Positions 59,836-64,000 of a stretch of DNA of 64,000 bases are shown piece by piece; within the stretch, counting starts at the first letter, position 1; every line of letters begins with the position of its first letter. The notes below the pieces were generated by a model. That model was not told the origin of the DNA and made no database searches. It saw only the letters and a program-made list of their open reading frames with translations. This DNA is from Rufibacter glacialis (lineage in GTDB: Bacteria; Bacteroidota; Bacteroidia; Cytophagales; Hymenobacteraceae): positions 1 through 64,000 of the forward strand of contig NZ_VKKZ01000022.1 in the NCBI RefSeq assembly GCF_008271745.1, in the 5' to 3' direction. Position numbers and translations under genes: made by a program.

Positions 59836-60681
59836 ATGCGTCAGCTACAGGTACATATTGATTCAAATTCAGGCTTTTGCTTTGGGGTGATCTATGCCAT
59901 TCAGATGGCCGAAGACCTGCTGGAAGAACAGGGCTACCTGTACTGCCTGGGTGATATTGTGCACAATGATGTGGAGGTGGAGCGGTTGCAGAAAAAGGGG
60001 CTGCGGATCATCAACTATGAGACGTTACAAAGCCTTCGTGATGAATGCGTGCTCATACGGGCCCATGGCGAGCCACCCTCTACCTACCAGACGGCGCTGC
60101 AGAACAACCTCACCTTGGTAGATGCCTCCTGCCCCGTGGTGCTCAAACTCCAGAACCGCATCAAGACCTCCTTCGACAAAAAAGACCAGATTTTCATTTA
60201 CGGGAAACACGGCCATGCCGAAGTTCTGGGCTTGTTAGGCCAAACCAATAATGAGGCGATCGTGTTTGAGAACCTAGACGAGTTGTTGCGCCATGAGTTG
60301 CCCCAGAACATCACGCTCTACAGCCAAACCACCAAAAGCACCGACAATTTCTACCGCATCAAGAACGAGCTGGAAACGCGGGGGTATTCCGTGGCAGCCA
60401 ATGATACCATCTGCCGCCAGGTGTCTAACCGCGACAAGGAGTTGCGGCGCTTCGCCCAGCAGTATGATAAGATCGTGTTCGTCTCTGGTACCAAATCTTC
60501 CAACGGACGGGTGCTGTACCAGGTCTGCAAAGACACCAACCCCAATACCTTCTTTGTGTCTATGGTGGAGGAACTGAACCCTGCCTGGTTTGAAGAGGGA
60601 AACACCATTGGCATCTGCGGCGCCACCTCCACGCCCATGTGGCTCATGGAAGAGGTACGTGATGCTTTGTTGACGTTCTAA
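59836..60681 (+). CDS. ispH: 4-hydroxy-3-methylbut-2-enyl diphosphate reductase
   Basis: The 281-residue [4Fe-4S] enzyme makes IPP and DMAPP in the last step of the MEP pathway. The three cluster Cys are in NSGFCFGVIYAI (about C15), VDASCPVVLK (about C98) and NDTICRQVSNR (about C193). LIRAHGEPPSTY and GICGATSTPMWLMEEV are further conserved parts. Its place in the carotenoid locus links isoprenoid supply to pigment synthesis. Confidence 0.96.
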   Translation: MRQLQVHIDSNSGFCFGVIYAIQMAEDLLEEQGYLYCLGDIVHNDVEVERLQKKGLRIINYETLQSLRDECVLIRAHGEPPSTYQTALQNNLTLVDASCPVVLKLQNRIKTSFDKKDQIFIYGKHGHAEVLGLLGQTNNEAIVFENLDELLRHELPQNITLYSQTTKSTDNFYRIKNELETRGYSVAANDTICRQVSNRDKELRRFAQQYDKIVFVSGTKSSNGRVLYQVCKDTNPNTFFVSMVEELNPAWFEEGNTIGICGATSTPMWLMEEVRDALLTF

Positions 60682-60794
60682 TCATTGGAAGCAGCAGGTG
60701 TTTAAACAGCAATTGGAAAAGAGGCTTGCTTTTGGGCCAGTTTGTTAGCCTTTCGTCATAATAGTGAAATTTCAAAACTGTCTGGGGAGGAAGG

Positions 60795-60869
60795 AATGCG
60801 TACGACGTTTCCCTGTAACGTCGCTACAGAATACCCGGTCATGTAGCCTCGTTGCCTGGTAACGAGGTA
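60795..60869 (-). repeat. 75-bp double-hairpin repeat (copy 2)
   Basis: It is the reverse complement of 23835-23909 with nine differences and no gaps. The hairpins are GACGTTTCCCTGTAACGTC and CCTCGTTGCCTGGTAACGAGG, the second counted without its last base to fit. It lies between ispH and crtW, with no MITE-like ends beside it. Confidence 0.7.
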
Positions 60870-60956
60870 CTTGAGCAAGGCTAATGGAAACTGCCTCTCC
60901 TTAGCTTGACAGCAGTGGTTGTTGCCATTCACAAGCATTGTTAGCAGAAACAACAT

Positions 60957-60964
60957 TACCTTCG
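60957..60964 (+). promoter_or_regulatory. Possible -7 box for crtW
   Basis: TACCTTCG differs from TAnnTTTG by one base and lies 16 bases after a TTG (60938-60940). The implied leader is about 20 bases. Confidence 0.3.
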
Positions 60965-60989
60965 TAAAAGGAACAAAGTAAGATTCGTT

Positions 60990-61703
60990 TTGAAGCACCT
61001 TTTGCAAAAGCACACCGGAATCCTTATCGCCTGCGCCCTTCTTATGGCCTGGGGGAGCGTGCTGTGGTTTCTGTTGCATTGGCCAGTTTCCTGGAGTTCT
61101 CCAATTACTTACCTGGGCGTGTTGGTGATGATGCATCTGTACACAGGTTTGTTTATCACGGCCCATGATGCCATGCACGGCGTGGTGGCCCCCGGAAATA
61201 AAAAGCTGAATACGATCATTGGCACCCTTACCGCCGGGTTGTTTGCCTATAATTACTACGGGCGCCTTTACCCCAAGCACCACCAGCATCACCGCCACGT
61301 GGCCACGGACCAAGACCCCGACTACCACGGCGGAAACTTCTTCCTGTGGTTCTTCAGCTTTGCCAGGCAGTACATTACGGTGGTACAGCTGCTCTTGATG
61401 GGCGGCAGCTTTCACTTGCTGCAGCTCTGGTTCCCCCAAGAGAACATCATTCTCTTCTGGATGGCGCCAGCGGTGTTGGCCACGTTCCAGCTGTTCTATT
61501 TCGGGACCTATCTGCCGCATAAAGGGGAGCATGACCCAGACAACAAGCACAAATCCTCCACCCAAGGCCGCAACCACCTATGGGCATTCCTGAGCTGCTA
61601 TTTCTTTGGGTATCACTATGAGCACCATGACAAGCCTTACCTGCCCTGGTGGAAGCTCTACCAAGAGAAAGACCGGCTGGTGAAAGGGCGGCAAACCGTT
61701 TAA
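60990..61703 (+). CDS. crtW: Beta-carotene ketolase (fatty acid desaturase superfamily)
   Basis: The 237-residue di-iron membrane enzyme has the CrtW His motifs TAHDAMHGVV (about 56-65), PKHHQHHRHVATDQDPDYHG (about 93-112) and FGYHYEHHDKPYLPWW (about 206-221). CrtW adds 4-keto groups to beta-ionone rings, giving canthaxanthin or, with CrtZ, astaxanthin. Three or four hydrophobic segments are present. TTG at 60990 is the likely start. A plain fatty acid desaturase is the alternative, but the motif spacing fits CrtW. Confidence 0.88.
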   Translation: MKHLLQKHTGILIACALLMAWGSVLWFLLHWPVSWSSPITYLGVLVMMHLYTGLFITAHDAMHGVVAPGNKKLNTIIGTLTAGLFAYNYYGRLYPKHHQHHRHVATDQDPDYHGGNFFLWFFSFARQYITVVQLLLMGGSFHLLQLWFPQENIILFWMAPAVLATFQLFYFGTYLPHKGEHDPDNKHKSSTQGRNHLWAFLSCYFFGYHYEHHDKPYLPWWKLYQEKDRLVKGRQTV

Positions 61704-61733
61704 GGGCTACTTTCATGAAAAAAAACAAAAAAA

Positions 61734-61780
61734 GAAGGCCGGGCAGAAGAAATCATCTTTCTCTGCCCGGCCTTCCATTT
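61734..61780. terminator. Bidirectional terminator
   Basis: GAAGGCCGGGCAGA and TCTGCCCGGCCTTC form a 14-bp stem with A-rich and T-rich flanks. It separates crtW from the convergent M1 peptidase gene. Confidence 0.85.
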
Positions 61781-61791
61781 TTGTTGGTGCC

Positions 61792-63666
61792 TTACTTCAT
61801 CACATACACATTATCCTTGGGGTTGGTGTCTGGCACATAGGTTCCTTTCAGCTCCAGTTTCCTCACCGTTTTCTCTGATTTGAACTCCACTTGCAAGGTT
61901 GTGTTGCCGGCTTCCCAGACAGACACATCCCGAAATATTTTGGAGGTGGTGTTGTCAGCGTAGGTAACCACTAGTTCTATGGGTACGGGTTTGGTGCCTT
62001 TGGCTTCCACGGTGACCTGTAAGTTGCCGGCTTGTTGCTGTACGTGGGCAATGGCGAGGTCTGGGTGGCCAGGGTCAAAGAACCAGCGCTTCCAGAACCA
62101 GTTGAGGTCACGGCCCGCGCCGGCATTCATGGCGTTGAAGAAGTCCCAGGGCAAGGGGTGCTTGCCGTTCCACTGCCCAATGTAGTGGTGCAGGGCCTTG
62201 GTGAAGAGTTCGTCGCCCAGCATCTGTTTCACATAGAGATAGCCCAGGGCCGGCTTGGGGTAGGAGTTCAGGAAGAAAGGGGTGCCGGTTTGTTGGGTAG
62301 ACAAGGTCATGGTGGGCATGTCAGCCTCAGTGGAAGCCAGTTGAGCATAAGGCTGCACGCCGTAGTCATCTACCAGCTTGGGCTCTATGATAGAGGAGAT
62401 GATCCATTCACCCAGGGTAGCCCAGCCTTCGTCCATCCAGCCGTACTTGGTTTCATTGGTGCCCATGTAGAAGGGGAACATGGCGTGGAAGATCTCATGG
62501 TCTGTGAGCATGATGGCGTCTTCGCGGGTTGTCACGGGGTTGTCGTTCGCCATCATGGGGTATTCCATCTGGTCCAGGCCATCAAAAACGGTCTGGTGGG
62601 AGAAGGGGAAAGGCCATTTAGGGAAAGAGTAGCTCATGGCTTCCACCGTTTTGCGCGTGAAATGGATCACCTCCACAAAGTCATGGTGAACGGGGCTGAA
62701 AGCCACATCTACCCGGGTGCGGCGCTTGGTCTTGGGGTCCACTACCAGGCTGGTGGCGTTCCAGAGGTAATGGTCTGACGTGGCGAAGGCAAAGTCCACC
62801 ACGTTCTGGGCGGTGAATTTCCAGGTGTTGCGGTCGTTCTGGGCGGTGATGTCGCGGCGCTTCAGGTCTGTGCTGTCAATGATGGCGATGATGGCGTCTT
62901 TCTTCTCGGCGTTGGCCAGGCGCTTGGCGTATTTTTTGGTGAGCACCTCCTGGGCGTTGTTCAGGTCGCCGGTGGCCCACAACACAAAATTCTTGGGTAC
63001 CGTGATTTCCGTGGTAAACGAGCAGAAGTCATTGTAAAACTCCTGCGGACCCAAATAGGGCGTGCGGTTCCAGCCGTCCACGTCATCATACACGGCAATG
63101 CGCGGGAAAAAATACGCCACAAACGCCGAGCCGAGCGAGTCTACCTGCCCCGTCCGCATGTGCGACCCGGCATTCAAGAAGTAGTGGTAAGCAATAGAGA
63201 ACTGCGCTTTCTGCTTAGGCGGAAGAGGTTTGATGCGAAGCGTGAGGTTGGTAGCGTCTATGCGCAGTTTCTTTACGTCTTGCGGTTCCTGGTTCACGCT
63301 GAGGCGCTCAATCTGTACTCCTTCGCTCACGTCTTGCGGGGCAATGCGGCTGGCCCGCGGGGCTCCTTTCTGGTACAGGTTGGGGTAGAGTTTGAACACG
63401 ATCTGCTTGAGCGTGTCTGGGCTGTTGTTGGTGTAGTCAATATCTACGGTTCCGGACAGTTTTCTTGAAAATGGATCAAAATCGACTTTGATGGTGTAGG
63501 CGGCCGTGTTCTGCCAGTAGTTTTTGCCGGGCAGGCCGTCAGGGCTACGGGTGCCTTTCTGGTAAGCAGCCGCAATGTTACGGGGCATGGGCAGTTGGGG
63601 CTGGGCAACAGCAGGAACGGCGGCTGTCAGCCAGGCCAGGCATAGAAGCGTTGTTATTAATCTCAT
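61792..63666 (-). CDS. M1 family metallopeptidase
   Basis: The 624-residue exported gluzincin has a signal peptide (MRLITTLLCLAWLTAAVPAV). The N-terminal beta domain precedes the zinc site: LTDHEIFHAMFPFYMG (about 388-403) and the downstream Glu in GWMDEGWATLGEW. DGLDQMEYPMMAND stands where other M1 members have GAMEN, so the aminopeptidase exopeptidase motif is altered (MEYP), as in many Bacteroidota periplasmic M1 proteins. ATG at 63666 starts the signal. It is a single gene. Confidence 0.92.
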   Translation of the reverse strand: MRLITTLLCLAWLTAAVPAVAQPQLPMPRNIAAAYQKGTRSPDGLPGKNYWQNTAAYTIKVDFDPFSRKLSGTVDIDYTNNSPDTLKQIVFKLYPNLYQKGAPRASRIAPQDVSEGVQIERLSVNQEPQDVKKLRIDATNLTLRIKPLPPKQKAQFSIAYHYFLNAGSHMRTGQVDSLGSAFVAYFFPRIAVYDDVDGWNRTPYLGPQEFYNDFCSFTTEITVPKNFVLWATGDLNNAQEVLTKKYAKRLANAEKKDAIIAIIDSTDLKRRDITAQNDRNTWKFTAQNVVDFAFATSDHYLWNATSLVVDPKTKRRTRVDVAFSPVHHDFVEVIHFTRKTVEAMSYSFPKWPFPFSHQTVFDGLDQMEYPMMANDNPVTTREDAIMLTDHEIFHAMFPFYMGTNETKYGWMDEGWATLGEWIISSIIEPKLVDDYGVQPYAQLASTEADMPTMTLSTQQTGTPFFLNSYPKPALGYLYVKQMLGDELFTKALHHYIGQWNGKHPLPWDFFNAMNAGAGRDLNWFWKRWFFDPGHPDLAIAHVQQQAGNLQVTVEAKGTKPVPIELVVTYADNTTSKIFRDVSVWEAGNTTLQVEFKSEKTVRKLELKGTYVPDTNPKDNVYVMK

Positions 63667-63839
63667 GCAGCAAACGGAAAGTGGATAAGCCAACCTATGG
63701 ATGGTATACTTAAAGGTAAGGCGATTTTCCTTTTTGTGAAAAAGTGCCAGCCCAGGAAGCTATGAGGAAAACTGCTGCCAAGGTACCACGTTTTCAATAG
63801 GTTTTCGGGAAAACTAACCTTAAAAGGGTAAGACCTGAA

Positions 63840-63877
63840 AACAGGAAAGCCTGCTCATTTGAGCAGGCTTTCCTGTT
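63840..63877 (-). terminator. Terminator of the metal-binding protein gene
   Basis: AACAGGAAAGCCTGCTCA and its exact reverse complement lie round TT. It is 22 bp after the stop of the last, partial gene on the minus strand. Confidence 0.75.
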
Positions 63878-63899
63878 GAAACTTTAGGGAAAAGGAAGC

Positions 63900-64000
63900 T
63901 TAGTGGCTGCCGTTCTCCTTCTTGCAGCAGGCATCCAGGCGGTCATAGGCGCGGAGCGTGGCAGGAGAAGCATCAGCGTCATAGCCCAAGTCATTCACGG
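63900..64000 (-). CDS. Heavy-metal-associated (HMA) domain protein, C-terminal end
   Basis: Only the last 33 residues are in the window. They read VNDLGYDADASPATLRAYD followed by RLDACCKKENGSH. The VNDLGYDA end is that of an HMA (ferredoxin-like, copper/mercury-chaperone) domain, and the CC near the end adds a possible metal site. The gene is cut by the window edge, so its size and start are unknown. Confidence 0.6.
   Translation of the reverse strand, partial: VNDLGYDADASPATLRAYDRLDACCKKENGSH

Noticed and set aside
59628-59861. 77-residue frame before ispH
   Set aside because: It overlaps the ispH start, and has an unusual composition and no recognisable feature.

Overview
The window looks like the chromosome of a Cytophagales bacterium (Bacteroidota), most likely Hymenobacteraceae (Rufibacter or Pontibacter-like). 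The evidence is two secreted proteins with C-terminal type IX secretion sorting domains, a TonB-dependent receptor paired with a DUF4249 lipoprotein, -7 promoter boxes of the Bacteroidota form TAnnTTTG, a ketocarotenoid gene set, and a family of intergenic palindromes built round TTTTCTGAAAA. No phage, conjugative or transposase gene, CRISPR array or tRNA was seen. The genus is an inference.

Layout. The window opens with the 5S rRNA that ends an rRNA operon. From 0.6 to 16.5 kb come housekeeping genes: purB, an AsmA-like/GT51 transglycosylase, TerC, a polyprenol-phosphate sugar transferase, protoporphyrinogen oxidase, gmhB-like phosphatase, an arginine block (arginine decarboxylase, arginase, argS), glutathione peroxidase, menA and a DEAD-box helicase. 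From 17 to 21.7 kb lie two tandem paralogous type IX secreted proteins. From 21.8 to 39.2 kb are single metabolic and repair genes (CaiB-type CoA transferase, ABC-F, murI, a glutathionylspermidine-synthase-like enzyme with a lipoprotein partner, a persulfide-type MBL/rhodanese fusion, rarA, sppA, purine nucleoside phosphorylase). From 39.8 to 45.1 kb are a DUF4249/TonB receptor pair and an M61 peptidase.

The most unusual part is 45.5-50.7 kb. It is an AT-rich stretch of small unrelated genes, all on the minus strand. In its right half each gene is followed by a 67-70 bp GC-rich imperfect palindrome with integron attC-like ends (GTTRRRY and RYYYAAC). In three of the five units the first bases of the unit are the reverse complement of the last bases of the same unit, as expected if each was once a circular cassette. 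No integrase is present, so this reads as a chromosomal cassette array separated from its integrase.

From 54.0 to 61.7 kb lies a carotenoid locus: crtZ, a MerR/B12 photoreceptor-type regulator with the CarH W-x9-EH signature, an ECF sigma factor, crtI, crtB, an unknown secreted protein, ispH and crtW. Together these supply precursor, phytoene, desaturation, 3-hydroxylation and 4-ketolation, probably under light control. Only the lycopene cyclase is missing. An M1 peptidase and the end of a heavy-metal-binding protein close the window.

Intergenic DNA is rich in repeats: a terminal-inverted-repeat element (two copies), a 75 bp double hairpin (two copies, one inside the first element), the TTTTCTGAAAA palindromes, and several nearly perfect 16-29 bp inverted repeats at gene ends.
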